Below are positions 8,077 to 15,819 of a stretch of DNA of 46,686 nucleotides, piece by piece. Under the pieces are notes generated by a model that was given only the letters and a program-made list of their open reading frames with translations, was not told the origin of the DNA and did not search any database. Made by a program: the position numbers and the translations under genes. The first letter of the stretch is position 1; every line of letters begins with the position of its first letter. The DNA comes from Acidilobaceae archaeon (GTDB taxonomy: Archaea > Thermoproteota > Thermoprotei_A > Sulfolobales > Acidilobaceae): the NCBI GenBank assembly GCA_027082825.1, contig JALWTO010000052.1, positions 65,459 to 112,144 on the forward strand. Reading direction: 5' to 3'.

Positions 8077-9386
8077 ACGAATTCGAGGATGTAATTGAAA
8101 GAGCTAAAAACATAGTTGAACCCCTTGTTGATGAATATATACTTCTAGGAACAATTAAGGATGAAGCAATGATCAAGCTTGCCCATGGAGAAATATCTGT
8201 AGCTCAGTCATGGAACGATATTGATTTGGATATGTATATTGCAAAGAATGAGAGGATAGGAATTTACACAATAAATGTCAAAAAGCTAGAAGACGATATA
8301 AGAAAAGCTGTCTCGGACCTGGAAAAGTTAGAAAAATCACCCTTCTATGCCCCATTACCACAACCTTCAGGCAAATCTGATAAAGAAATAGACCCTAAGA
8401 TAAAAAATGCTGTTGAATCTGGAGATCTCTCATTTGTTGTCGAGGACCTTGAGCTGAAGAATATTGGAGATGCCGCTGGTATGATAACCCTTTCACTTAC
8501 AAATGAGCTATTCTTGTCTAGCACAGGAGGTAAATACAGTTCTTCTATAACAAAGTTTAACGGCTATGTAAGGGTGTTCAAAGATGAATCCAGTGGACAG
8601 TGGAGTTGGACCTCAACAAAATATAGTCTTCCATTAGCCAAGAACGCTATCGGCATTGCAAAGGAACTTGCAAACGATTGTAACAAGCTTCCTAGAACAA
8701 AGCTTGAGCCTGGAGCCTATAGAGTTCTCTTAGGCCCCATGATTGTTGGAAATTTAATAGAAGAGGTTGCAAGGGCAGCAAGTGCTGGCATGGTTGTTTT
8801 TGGCATGAGCTTTCTTATTGGAAAGAAACCAGGAGATGAGGTGGCCTCAGAAAAGCTCACACTAAAAGATATCCCCCTAAACAGAGAACTTCCTGGATTC
8901 AGAAGTTATGATCAGGAAGGTGTTGGTACTAAGAATAAATATATAATAGAAAATGGTGTCTTTAAAGGTTTTCTACATAATAGCAAAACCGCCAAACTAC
9001 TAGGAGGAGAGACTACTGGAAACGCTGGCTGGATCATGCCTCAAAGCTTTAACCTTGAAATAACTGAGGGAGAATTAAAGTCTGAAGAGGCATTCGAGAA
9101 CCTTAAAAATGGCTACTTCTTAACCAATAACTGGTATACAAGATTCCAAAACTATCTTGAAGGAACATTCTCAACTGTAACCAGAGATGCAGCATTCAAG
9201 GTTGAAAACGGAAAGCCTGTTGCGTGTGTCGAGAGAGCCAGGATAGCGGATTCGATGCCAAGAATCTTGAAGTCTATAGAAGGAATTACAAAGGAAAGAT
9301 GGCCTATAGAATGGTGGGAAGTAGGAACGCCTACGCTCACACCTTACCTGCTTCTTTCAGGAATCAAACTTACCATTCCTCAGTAA
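8073..9386 (+). CDS. pmbA: TldE/PmbA family protein
   Basis: A TldE-type partner of about 437 residues when started at the ATG overlapping the tldD stop; a longer open frame begins at 8028, but the coupled ATG is preferred. It shares the TldD fold (GVFKGFLHNSKTAKLLG; TGNAGWIMPQSFNLEI) but lacks the HExxxH zinc motif, as expected for the non-catalytic subunit. A T-rich stretch (about 9411-9424) after the stop may terminate the transcript before tRNA-Leu. Confidence 0.9.
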   Translation: MNEFEDVIERAKNIVEPLVDEYILLGTIKDEAMIKLAHGEISVAQSWNDIDLDMYIAKNERIGIYTINVKKLEDDIRKAVSDLEKLEKSPFYAPLPQPSGKSDKEIDPKIKNAVESGDLSFVVEDLELKNIGDAAGMITLSLTNELFLSSTGGKYSSSITKFNGYVRVFKDESSGQWSWTSTKYSLPLAKNAIGIAKELANDCNKLPRTKLEPGAYRVLLGPMIVGNLIEEVARAASAGMVVFGMSFLIGKKPGDEVASEKLTLKDIPLNRELPGFRSYDQEGVGTKNKYIIENGVFKGFLHNSKTAKLLGGETTGNAGWIMPQSFNLEITEGELKSEEAFENLKNGYFLTNNWYTRFQNYLEGTFSTVTRDAAFKVENGKPVACVERARIADSMPRILKSIEGITKERWPIEWWEVGTPTLTPYLLLSGIKLTIPQ

Positions 9387-9448
9387 AAAAACTAGGCAAC
9401 TTCTTTTCCCAAACTTTTTTTCTCTTCAGAAACTTAGATGTAGACGGC

Positions 9449-9536
9449 GCGGGGGTGCCCGAGCTTGGCCAAAGGGGTCGGGCTTAGGACCCGATGGCGT
9501 AGGCCTGCGTGGGTTCGAATCCCACCCCCCGCACCA
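9449..9536 (+). tRNA. tRNA-Leu (anticodon TAG)
   Basis: The acceptor stem GCGGGGG (9449-9455) pairs perfectly with CCCCCGC (9526-9532), followed by A and an encoded CCA (9534-9536). The anticodon arm TCGGG/CCCGA has loop CTTAGGA, giving anticodon TAG (reads CUA). The long variable arm (about 14 nt) is the class II hallmark of leucine tRNAs, and the T arm GTGGG-TTCGAAT-CCCAC is perfect. No intron is seen. The DNA downstream is accessory in character, and tRNA genes are common integration sites. Confidence 0.96.
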
Positions 9537-9803
9537 AATTTTGAAATATTATCAAAATTCCTCATCCTCTACTCTTTAATAGTTAATGTAAAATCCCATA
9601 CATAAACACTTAAAGTTTTAAGACTTGGTTGTGAGGCTCTTAGGATAAATGATACTTAACATTAGGACTGGAAGAAAATGTTAAACAAGTCTTAACTGGT
9701 AAAGCTGCTGAGAGCTTTTCCCGAGCTACTTCTGCTATGAGCCCCTTAGCAAGCTCAAGGGCCCTGGACTCATGAACTCATACCGCGTAGAAGGAAGGCC
9801 ATA

Positions 9804-9840
9804 CCTCCTAGATCCTAATGCTGCTCTAGGATCTAGGAGG
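9804..9840. repeat. Perfect 14-bp inverted repeat (hairpin)
   Basis: CCTCCTAGATCCTA (9804-9817) is the exact reverse complement of TAGGATCTAGGAGG (9827-9840), with a 9-base loop. No T-run follows, so it is not an ordinary intrinsic terminator. It could be the end of a lost mobile element, a structured RNA or a protein-binding site. Confidence 0.7.
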
Positions 9841-9943
9841 ATCCTTTCTAAATTATGAATGCATAGGTCCCTGGAAGTTAAGGTTATCAAAATAATGAAT
9901 ACAGAGCTATCTGTTTTAGCTGGACACCTCTATAGTATTTGTT

Positions 9944-9965
9944 TGTCCCGGTTAGAACCGGGACA
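9944..9965. repeat. Perfect 10-bp inverted repeat (hairpin)
   Basis: TGTCCCGGTT (9944-9953) is the exact reverse complement of AACCGGGACA (9956-9965), with a two-base centre. This near-continuous GC-rich palindrome stands out in AT-rich surroundings. Subterminal hairpins of IS200/IS605-type elements look like this, but no transposase is adjacent. Confidence 0.65.
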
Positions 9966-10231
9966 TATATGCTTCAAGTTAAGAAAGATATTTTAGATTT
10001 GAATAGTGCCTAGGCCATCAGATATTAGTGGAATAGAGGAGCTGTATCCAAATATATCCAAATAAAGGAATGCTTGGTATGTAGTTAAAGGAGTTTGTAT
10101 CTATATAGTGGAATTGAAAGAAGAGTATCTACATTACAAGCATCGAAAGATGGATAAAGCACATATTATGTTAAATTGCAATAGAGTTTTCTAGTGCTTT
10201 AAATTGAAAGTTTGATGGAGGCGTGTAGATA

Positions 10232-10679
10232 TTGGCTAGAAGAGTTTTCCTCATGACGCTTGGCTTTCATGAGAACTTTGCAATAAGAAGACTTACTGCA
10301 GGGGTGCTGGTAGAGATGACAAGCTCCTAGTCCTAACGCTCTCTCCTGCAATAAGTGGGGTTAAGAGTGCATTTGAAACCCTCTCAGCTTTTTCTAGAAG
10401 GCTTGGACTCGAGGAAGTTGTTCTGATGGATTTGGATCTGAGCTCTTGGGAAAAAGCTGTTTTGACAAGGAGAAGGCAATGATAATTTGTGAGGTTATGC
10501 TGAATCCTGGGATTATTGTTGAAGAGCTTTCAAAGAGGCTTAAAATGAAGGAGAAGACATTGAAGAACAGACTTGGGGAGCTAAGAGGTGAAGGGCTTAT
10601 AGCAAGGAGAGGTAGGAGAGGAGGAGTATACTTGACGCCTTGGGGAGAGGTTCTTGCTAAGAGCATTTCTGAGGCCTAG
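10232..10679 (+). pseudogene. csa3: Broken csa3 (CARF-winged-helix CRISPR-associated regulator)
   Basis: The TTG at 10232 follows GGAGGCG. It opens a Csa3-like N-terminus (RRVFLMTLGFHENFAIRRL) that stops at TAG after about 32 codons. Skipping one G in the GGGG run near 10302 restores the family pattern DDKLLVLTLSPAISGVKSAF and a following MDLDLSSWEKAV. The sequence then jumps into another frame that encodes the typical C-terminal winged helix (MIICEVMLNPGIIVEELSKR to LAKSISEA, ending 10679). About 70 residues expected between (the rest of the CARF fold) are missing. Intact Csa3 has about 210-240 residues and controls cas genes and spacer acquisition. No cas gene or repeat array is in the window, so this is probably a relic of a lost CRISPR locus. 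Confidence 0.75.
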
Positions 10680-10902
10680 ATGGCGCAATATGTAGCTCCT
10701 CTAGTTGGCTCAGATGCCTTAAATATCTCGCTGACCTTAACCATAAAAGTGAAGGCTGAGAGATTAAATAAAGGTCTATCCTCTAGCATTAACTCGATTA
10801 GTGCTAGGAGCAAGGTTATGCTCGTGGTCATGAATAACTTATTGAAAGTAGCAACATATTTATACAGTAGTAACAGGTTATTTTTTCCATAGGTGACATA
10901 AC

Positions 10903-11130
10903 TTGTCTACCATTACCGTTCGCATAGATCCTGAGATTAAGAGACGAATGAAAAAGTATAGCTACATTAACTGGAGTGAGGTTGTCAGGAAGGCTATCCT
11001 CGAGAAACTTAAGGAGGAGGAGAAGAAGAACATTGCTGAAGCACTCCTTATTAATGAGAAACTTAGGAGGAGGGCCCCGGAGGGCTGGGACTCTACGGAG
11101 GTTATTAGGAGTTGGAGAAGAAAAAGGTAG
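10903..11130 (+). CDS. vapB: VapB-type antitoxin (ribbon-helix-helix)
   Basis: A 75-residue protein starting MSTITVRIDPEIKRRMKKY, a ribbon-helix-helix DNA-binding N-terminus, then a charged C-terminal tail (WDSTEVIRSWRRKR) that would occupy the toxin active site. TTG start after GGTGAC, with a TATA-like ATATTTATAC about 40 bases upstream. It overlaps the VapC gene by 19 bases. It would neutralise VapC and autoregulate the operon. It sits in the accessory stretch beside the csa3 remnant, typical for toxin-antitoxin modules. Confidence 0.85.
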   Translation: MSTITVRIDPEIKRRMKKYSYINWSEVVRKAILEKLKEEEKKNIAEALLINEKLRRRAPEGWDSTEVIRSWRRKR

Positions 11131-11531
11131 TTGCTGATGCAAGCATAATTGTTAAGTGGTTCCTCAAGGAGGAGTTCAGCGAGGAGGCAATAAAGCTTAG
11201 GAACGACTATGTAAGGGGAATTATTAGGATAGCTGTTCCCTCGTTGCTTGAATATGAGGTCCTGAATGCACTTAAATATAGTGGTATATATATCCTTGAC
11301 GAGCTGAAGGATATAGGCATGGCCCTAAACAAGTATGGATTTGAGATCTATGAACTTGAGGGAAAGCTCAAGAAGAGTACAGTAGAAATCGCATTGAAGG
11401 AGAACATAACAATATATGACGCGAGTTATGTTGCTTTAGCTAGGCAATTGAACACAGTGCTGTATACAGCAGATAATGAGCTAATTAATAAGTTCCCAGG
11501 CATAGCAGTACATATAAAACAATACAAATAG
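11112..11531 (+). CDS. vapC: VapC-type PIN-domain toxin
   Basis: A 139-residue PIN ribonuclease. The acidic active-site residues are in order: D9 in VADASIIVKWF, E47 in SLLEYE, D103 in IYDASYVALA and D121 in YTADNEL. VapC toxins cleave tRNA or rRNA when freed from antitoxin. It begins at a TTG inside the end of vapB, in another frame, so the pair is coupled. The length is normal and all catalytic positions are intact, so it is probably active. Confidence 0.88.
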   Translation: MEKKKVVADASIIVKWFLKEEFSEEAIKLRNDYVRGIIRIAVPSLLEYEVLNALKYSGIYILDELKDIGMALNKYGFEIYELEGKLKKSTVEIALKENITIYDASYVALARQLNTVLYTADNELINKFPGIAVHIKQYK

Positions 11532-11552
11532 ATCACCTCCTACATCTTTTAA

Positions 11553-11819
11553 TTCCATAGAACAGCAGCGAGAACCTATCTTGATCCTGAAGTAAAAGGA
11601 GCGGTGGTCTACGAAAGCTGGCTAGGAGAACTGAGAACTAGCCAGTAAGGTCATAAGGCTGAGACAAGTATCGGGAACACCTACAGAATTCTTAAAAGGG
11701 CACCCCATCTAAAATATGATCTCAGCCCGAGTTCAAAGGGCCCTAGTGCGCTATCTGCCTATCTTTCTCACTATGACAATCCCACACTAGATAAATACCT
11801 TAAGTTACCTTTTTCTTGA
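11553..11819 (+). pseudogene. Possible decayed coding frame, unidentified
   Basis: In one frame the sequence reads HRTAARTYLDPEVKGAVVYE and onward, is interrupted by a single TAA at 11646-11648, then continues from GHKAETSIGNTYRILKRAPH to a TGA at 11817. I do not recognise either part, and there is no ATG or ribosome site. It may be the remnant of a gene lost with the rest of the accessory stretch, or chance. The rest of the 315-base gap between vapC and the MFS gene holds nothing else that I can see. Confidence 0.25.
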
Positions 11820-11846
11820 CTTAAGTTCCTTTATTAAAAAACAAAA

Positions 11847-13298
11847 CTAGGATACTGTCTTTAACGTTTTCATCTTAACTACCTCTTCTATAAACAATGA
11901 AACTAGAAGAAGTGCTATGTACAAAACTGCTGTTAATATAAACAAATAGTGATACGCTACAGGCTTAGGTATTTTGATATAGACAAACTTACCCTGAAGC
12001 ATTAAAGGTATTGTTATAGAGTACATACTCATTAAAGTTCCTGCAATAGCAGGTCCCCATGCTGCACCTAGGTTTCTGAAGAGAGTGTTAAGACCAGTAG
12101 CTATACCCATTACTCTTTTTCCTACACTAAATATTAGAATGTTTATTAAAGATACATTAAGTGCTGTCACAGCTGTTCCTACTAGTACTACTAAGCCAAC
12201 AAGTTTCCAGAGACCTAAGAGCGTCGGATTATGAGAAAGAAGCAAAAGACCAACAACAGCTAAAACTGCACCAATCTGAACAAAGAGTTTAGCTCCATAT
12301 CTAACCATAAGCCTTCCTACCAGAGGTGCAATTATTAGCATTGCTAATGCATTAGGTGTCATCAACAAGCCTGATTGCAAAATGTTCTTTCCGTACCCAA
12401 ATGGCGGTTTCATCTGTAATAAATAAATTACAGCCTGATTCATCATTTGTATAGCAAAGCCTGCCAGAAATATTCCTATATTCGTTATAAGCACATTTTT
12501 CGCTGTAAGAAGATTTATTGGAACTAAGGGATTTTCAGTCTTTCTCTCTTGTAATATTAAGAGAATTAGACCAAAAACTGAAAGCGAGAGCAATGATATT
12601 GTTGACATAGATACCCAGCCAACAGTAGGTGCCCTTGTGACAGCTACAAGACCTGAAACATCAAATACCGTTAGAAAGATCGCTCCTATGACATCAATTT
12701 TACCTGGAGTAATGTATCTGCTTTCCCTCAATATCTTAGCCGAGAGTATCAGCATCAAAACTATGAAGGGTATTACAGTATGATAGGTCCATCTCCATCC
12801 ATAATTTTCTGCTATATAACTACCAAGTGGGAGTGCTATAGCTATTCCAACACCAAACATCGCACTTATGAGTCCTTGAACCTGAGGAACCATCTCAGGT
12901 GGGAACTCTTCTCTCACAATTGTAAATCCTAAGGGGAATATGGCCATACCTATACCTTGTAAGGCTCTAGCCAAGAGTAGCATTGAAAATGTAGGAGCGA
13001 ATCCTGTAAATGTGGCTCCTATGGTGTATATTAATAAGGAGAAAAGAAAGAGTTTCTTCTTACCAAACATATCTCCTAATTTTCCAAGAATTGCAACGCT
13101 TATAGTCCCAGTAAGAAGATATATTGAAAGCACCCAACTTACAGCACTTGGCGTTACATGGAACTCCCTTTGTATAGTCGGTAATGACGGTATAAGAACT
13201 GCTTCTGTATACATAACTAGAATAGGTAAAGTAACTAACAACATCATTGCTCTTTTTGCATAACCTAGATCATAAGTCTCTTCGCTCCCAACCTTCAT
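11847..13298 (-). CDS. MFS multidrug efflux transporter (DHA2/EmrB-QacA type)
   Basis: This 483-residue protein has about 14 hydrophobic segments, the DHA2 count. The loop 2-3 motif A appears as GKLGDMFGKKKLF (about 72-84). The motif C-like glycine-rich helix follows WVLSIYLLTGTIS and later GVGIAIALPLGSYIAENYGWRW. DHA2 transporters export drugs, dyes or organic compounds by proton antiport. The start is ATG at 13298; a palindromic promoter element lies 20-40 bases upstream. It is a single gene convergent with the accessory stretch. The substrate is unknown. Confidence 0.88.
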   Translation of the reverse strand: MKVGSEETYDLGYAKRAMMLLVTLPILVMYTEAVLIPSLPTIQREFHVTPSAVSWVLSIYLLTGTISVAILGKLGDMFGKKKLFLFSLLIYTIGATFTGFAPTFSMLLLARALQGIGMAIFPLGFTIVREEFPPEMVPQVQGLISAMFGVGIAIALPLGSYIAENYGWRWTYHTVIPFIVLMLILSAKILRESRYITPGKIDVIGAIFLTVFDVSGLVAVTRAPTVGWVSMSTISLLSLSVFGLILLILQERKTENPLVPINLLTAKNVLITNIGIFLAGFAIQMMNQAVIYLLQMKPPFGYGKNILQSGLLMTPNALAMLIIAPLVGRLMVRYGAKLFVQIGAVLAVVGLLLLSHNPTLLGLWKLVGLVVLVGTAVTALNVSLINILIFSVGKRVMGIATGLNTLFRNLGAAWGPAIAGTLMSMYSITIPLMLQGKFVYIKIPKPVAYHYLFILTAVLYIALLLVSLFIEEVVKMKTLKTVS

Positions 13299-13317
13299 TT
13301 AGGGCACCGCTTCCTAG

Positions 13318-13341
13318 AGATATATCTGGAGATATATATTA
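13318..13341 (-). promoter_or_regulatory. TATA region with palindrome upstream of the MFS gene
   Basis: AGATATATCT at 13318-13327 is a perfect 10-bp palindrome, followed by GGAGATATATATT (13328-13340), a near copy that also supplies a TATA box on the minus strand about 35 bases before the MFS start. A repressor bound at the palindrome would overlap the transcription start, as is common for efflux genes. No regulator gene is adjacent. Confidence 0.35.
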
Positions 13342-13454
13342 CTGTCGAATTAGCATGCCATTTTTCCAAAACAGCCTTAAGTTGGTTAGGAAAACCAAAA
13401 TATAAGAAATATTTTATATACATAATTAGAATCTCATACTCAGGAGACAAGGAC

Positions 13455-13787
13455 ATGGATCGAAGAGTTCTTTATACAATCCTAATAATACTTCTTGTGT
13501 CTGCTATTTTAAGTATGGGTGTTCTTCTCTTTCTCTCACAGCCTAGCTCATATATCATTGTGAAAGTGTGGAGAAATAATAATACCTGTTACATAAAGGC
13601 CGTGCCTGATCATGGACATGTAGACAATACTTTAAGCTATTTGATTACTAATGGATATCTATATAAGGTAATAGAAATAAATCAATCTAAAAACTTTGTT
13701 GTAGCAATTAATAATATTGTCATCAATAACGGAAATTGCCCAAGAGCAAACTCAACAGCTGCTCCAGTACTAAAACAATATAGATAG
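13455..13787 (+). CDS. Small N-terminally anchored extracytoplasmic protein
   Basis: This 110-residue protein has one N-terminal transmembrane or signal-anchor segment (about 6-28, LYTILIILLVSAILSMGVLL) after a short basic start (MDRR). A polar domain of about 80 residues rich in Asn, Ile and Val follows, with two cysteines (NTCYIKA and NGNCPRAN) that could form a disulfide. No family recognised. It lies alone between the divergent MFS gene and convergent aIF5A; ATATTTTATATAC (about 13410-13422) is a good TATA box and AGGAGAC precedes the ATG. Confidence 0.6.
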   Translation: MDRRVLYTILIILLVSAILSMGVLLFLSQPSSYIIVKVWRNNNTCYIKAVPDHGHVDNTLSYLITNGYLYKVIEINQSKNFVVAINNIVINNGNCPRANSTAAPVLKQYR

Positions 13788-13918
13788 TTTCCAAATTTAT
13801 ATACTAATGAAATTTAACAACAGCAAAAATACAGAGATTCTAAACATTAATCACAAATAGTAAACAAATACAAACAAACTTTATTATACAGAAATAGCGT
13901 TCATAAATTTCTTTTTAT

Positions 13919-14332
13919 TCAACTTTGACCTCCACTTCTTGTTCTCATAATCTTAGGTCTTCCCATTATAAGCCAATATTCTATTTGAACACCTGGCTGG
14001 AGCCTATTTCTAAGATTTTCATCGTCTTTAGGTTTCTCTATTTCGAATGTATCATAAGTTTCGAGGTCCATAACCTGGACTGAATCCCCAAGATCTGCTA
14101 TAACCTGGCCCAACTTCTTTTCGACAATTGGTACCTGAACCCTTGTATCAACTGGAGCAACAAAAGTTTTCTTTTGACCACTAAAGATACCTATAGCGAC
14201 TACATGGGCCTTCGCACTACCATGCTTTCCTGTTTTCGCCTTAGTTATCTCGACTATTCTGCAAGGTTCTCCATCAATCACTATATAGTTGCCCTTCTTG
14301 AGCTCTCCAAGTGTTGCAAAGTCCACACTCAT
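13919..14332 (-). CDS. Translation initiation factor aIF5A
   Basis: The N-terminal SH3-like domain carries the hypusine loop KTGKHGSAK; the modified lysine is K36 counting from the preferred start, which gives 137 residues. The C-terminal OB fold ends with [14 protein letters not shown]. aIF5A relieves ribosome stalling, notably at proline runs. The open frame extends 8 codons upstream to an ATG at 14356 that overlaps the DUF429 stop (TAATG). ATG at 14332 is preferred because GGGGAG stands 4-5 bases before it and the N-terminus then matches homologues. Hypusine formation needs deoxyhypusine synthase, which is not in the window. Confidence 0.93.
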   Translation of the reverse strand: MSVDFATLGELKKGNYIVIDGEPCRIVEITKAKTGKHGSAKAHVVAIGIFSGQKKTFVAPVDTRVQVPIVEKKLGQVIADLGDSVQVMDLETYDTFEIEKPKDDENLRNRLQPGVQIEYWLIMGRPKIMRTRSGGQS

Positions 14333-14355
14333 CTTTCTCCCCAAACTTAGCCTCA

Positions 14356-15012
14356 TTAACCATCACTTAAATGTTTTAGGAGGATTACCTCATTTTTCTT
14401 CAATCTAAATTTTGAAGCTGGAAGTACCAGAACGCCATCACTTTGACAAATAGTTATGTCTAGATTCTCTACCCACATGGCACCTACAGCTGCTGAGATT
14501 AATGCATCAGCTGAATGTCTTCCAAACGTTTCTCTGAAAAATTCTATATCTAATCCAGTAATAAGAGCTGCTGAGAAAGGATGCGTTTCCAAAACCACAG
14601 TCCCTATTTCACAGTATTTGAAATACAGAATCAAGCCTTCTAAAGATAGTTTTTTCATACCCTTCCAAATTGGAGGAAGGACTTTACCACCAAGAAGCCT
14701 CACTGCCTTATCAACAGCTCTAAAAGGTTTAGTTTCTAGACCTATGCCTAAAGGTGAATCAAGCATCAAAATCTTGACCCTGTCCGAAATTATAAGCTCT
14801 TCAATTATTTTCTTGACCTTACGTCCACTCTCTTCCCCTATAACCTTGATTCTCCAAACATCATTAGAGATCTTCTTAAGAAGAGCATAACCCCAAGGGG
14901 CTCTACCTCCCGAAGGATCCACTCCCAAAACCTTTTCAACCTTGGGTTTGTCCCTGAGAACTGCTACTGGACCACACCTAAAGACATTAGTGCAAGGAGG
15001 CCAGAATTTCAA
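14356..15012 (-). CDS. DUF429 family predicted nuclease (RNase H-like)
   Basis: A 218-residue protein with [18 protein letters not shown] (about 28-45), the first strand of an RNase H-like fold with its Asp, followed by [10 protein letters not shown] (about 85-94) and a late [15 protein letters not shown] helix, the usual DUF429 order. The family is predicted to be a nuclease, but its substrate is unknown. It overlaps the MarC stop by 26 bases from a TTG start, and the N-terminal 27 residues are poorly conserved in character, so the true start may lie later. It is joined by one base to the aIF5A frame. Confidence 0.72.
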   Translation of the reverse strand: MKFWPPCTNVFRCGPVAVLRDKPKVEKVLGVDPSGGRAPWGYALLKKISNDVWRIKVIGEESGRKVKKIIEELIISDRVKILMLDSPLGIGLETKPFRAVDKAVRLLGGKVLPPIWKGMKKLSLEGLILYFKYCEIGTVVLETHPFSAALITGLDIEFFRETFGRHSADALISAAVGAMWVENLDITICQSDGVLVLPASKFRLKKNEVILLKHLSDG

Positions 15013-15577
15013 CTATCCCCATCCTTATGAGTGATATAGAGAAACCTGCAATTATTAAGTTCATAAACTTATCAAGCAAAAGCACACCTTGGCGACCTAG
15101 AAGTTCGACTATTCTATCACCGATCTTAAATATAGGGTATATAAGAATGACATTAAGGATTAGAGAGATTAATGCCATAGGATATCCATACGTCTGTTTT
15201 ATATAAATAAGGACTGTAATACTTCCAGGTCCAGCAAGCAAGGGTGTTGCTATAGGAACTAACATTGATTCGGGCTGAACCTCTGTTGAAGATAACTTTA
15301 TGTTAAGAAAGCTTGCAACAGCATAGACAAGAAGTATTATACCCGCAGCTATTTTAAAATCAGACATATTAACTCCTAGGAGCTTGAACATTAGATCACC
15401 TATTACTGTAAAGAGTAAAAGCATAAAGAAGACAGAGGTTATTATCATATTAAGCAATTTTGATCTCTGAGAAGGAGAGAGTATAGAAGATCTACTTATA
15501 TATATAGGAGCTACAGAAAATGGATCAAGAACTATGAAGAGCTCAAAAAATGCCCTGAGGAAGTTTCCTAAAAACAT
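14987..15577 (-). CDS. MarC/UPF0056 family integral membrane protein
   Basis: About 196 residues with six hydrophobic segments. The MarC signature is evident: FFELFIVLDPFSVAPIYI near the N-terminus and PIATPLLAGPGSITVLI in the middle, both Pro/Gly-rich half-helices. The function of MarC proteins is unknown; the link to multiple antibiotic resistance was withdrawn. A TTG at 15589 would add four residues, but ATG at 15577 follows the nop10 stop directly (TAGAATG) and is preferred. The gene is downstream of nop10 and overlaps DUF429. Confidence 0.85.
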   Translation of the reverse strand: MFLGNFLRAFFELFIVLDPFSVAPIYISRSSILSPSQRSKLLNMIITSVFFMLLLFTVIGDLMFKLLGVNMSDFKIAAGIILLVYAVASFLNIKLSSTEVQPESMLVPIATPLLAGPGSITVLIYIKQTYGYPMALISLILNVILIYPIFKIGDRIVELLGRQGVLLLDKFMNLIIAGFSISLIRMGIVEILASLH

Positions 15578-15578
15578 T

Positions 15579-15758
15579 CTATTCACCAATGATTCCTAAC
15601 TTCTTTTTTAACATATAGCGATACTTCAAATACCTATCTTCTGGAGAGAATCTTGGTGGATGTGGAACTTTAACAGGAGCCCCACATACAGGACATTTAT
15701 CTCTTCTCAGTGTATATCTTCCACATCTGGTGCACTTTCTCAATAACCACTTAACCAT
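15579..15758 (-). CDS. nop10: H/ACA RNA-protein complex protein Nop10
   Basis: A 59-residue zinc-ribbon protein: MVKWLLRKCTRCGRYTL, then KCPVCGAPVKV, then the highly conserved PHPPRFSPEDRYLKYR. Four cysteines (C9, C12, C22, C25) bind zinc. Nop10 bridges Cbf5 and the guide RNA in archaeal H/ACA particles that make pseudouridine. It lies directly downstream of aIF2-alpha, a widely conserved archaeal pairing, but has its own TATA box in the 61-base gap. ATG start preceded by GGAGTGGAATAGGA. Confidence 0.95.
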   Translation of the reverse strand: MVKWLLRKCTRCGRYTLRRDKCPVCGAPVKVPHPPRFSPEDRYLKYRYMLKKKLGIIGE

Positions 15759-15808
15759 TCCTATTCCACTCCAGATCCGTCATACACCAATCCAAAAACA
15801 AAATATTA

Positions 15809-15817
15809 TTTATAAAA
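15809..15817 (-). promoter_or_regulatory. TATA box for nop10
   Basis: The minus strand reads CTTTTATAAATAAT here, a near-ideal archaeal TATA box about 50 bases upstream of the nop10 ATG. nop10 can therefore be transcribed separately from aIF2-alpha, whose stop codon begins three bases away. Confidence 0.6.
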
Positions 15818-15819
15818 GA

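Larger units (their letters stand above)
9537..10231. other. Non-coding accessory stretch after tRNA-Leu
   Basis: About 700 bases without an intact gene. The composition is patchier and locally richer in GC than the neighbouring operons. It holds two strong perfect hairpins (9804-9840 and 9944-9965, listed separately). On the minus strand a short readable frame (about 9645-9770) begins ESRALELAKGLIAEVAREK but has a stop just upstream and no start, so it may be a gene remnant I cannot identify. At the 3' end, CTTTAAATTG and GGAGGCG form a promoter and ribosome site for the broken csa3 gene. Confidence 0.5.

Noticed and set aside
9224-9487. 87-residue plus-strand open frame crossing into tRNA-Leu
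   Set aside because: It overlaps the end of tldE in another frame and enters a structurally perfect tRNA.
9513-9536. Attachment-site duplication of the tRNA-Leu 3' end
   Set aside because: I looked for a second copy of the T arm and acceptor downstream and saw none within the window.
10097-10210. Crenarchaeal CRISPR-like repeats: two segments ending AATTGAAAG (10112-10120, 10202-10210) and a GTATCTA...GAAAG pair (10097-10120, 10125-10149)
   Set aside because: Beyond the short ends the copies do not match, the spacing is irregular, and no third copy exists. CTTTAAATTG is better read as a TATA element for the csa3 remnant.
10680-10892. 70-codon open frame after the csa3 remnant
   Set aside because: No ribosome site, no recognisable domain, and it ends at the vapB promoter; probably chance or decay.
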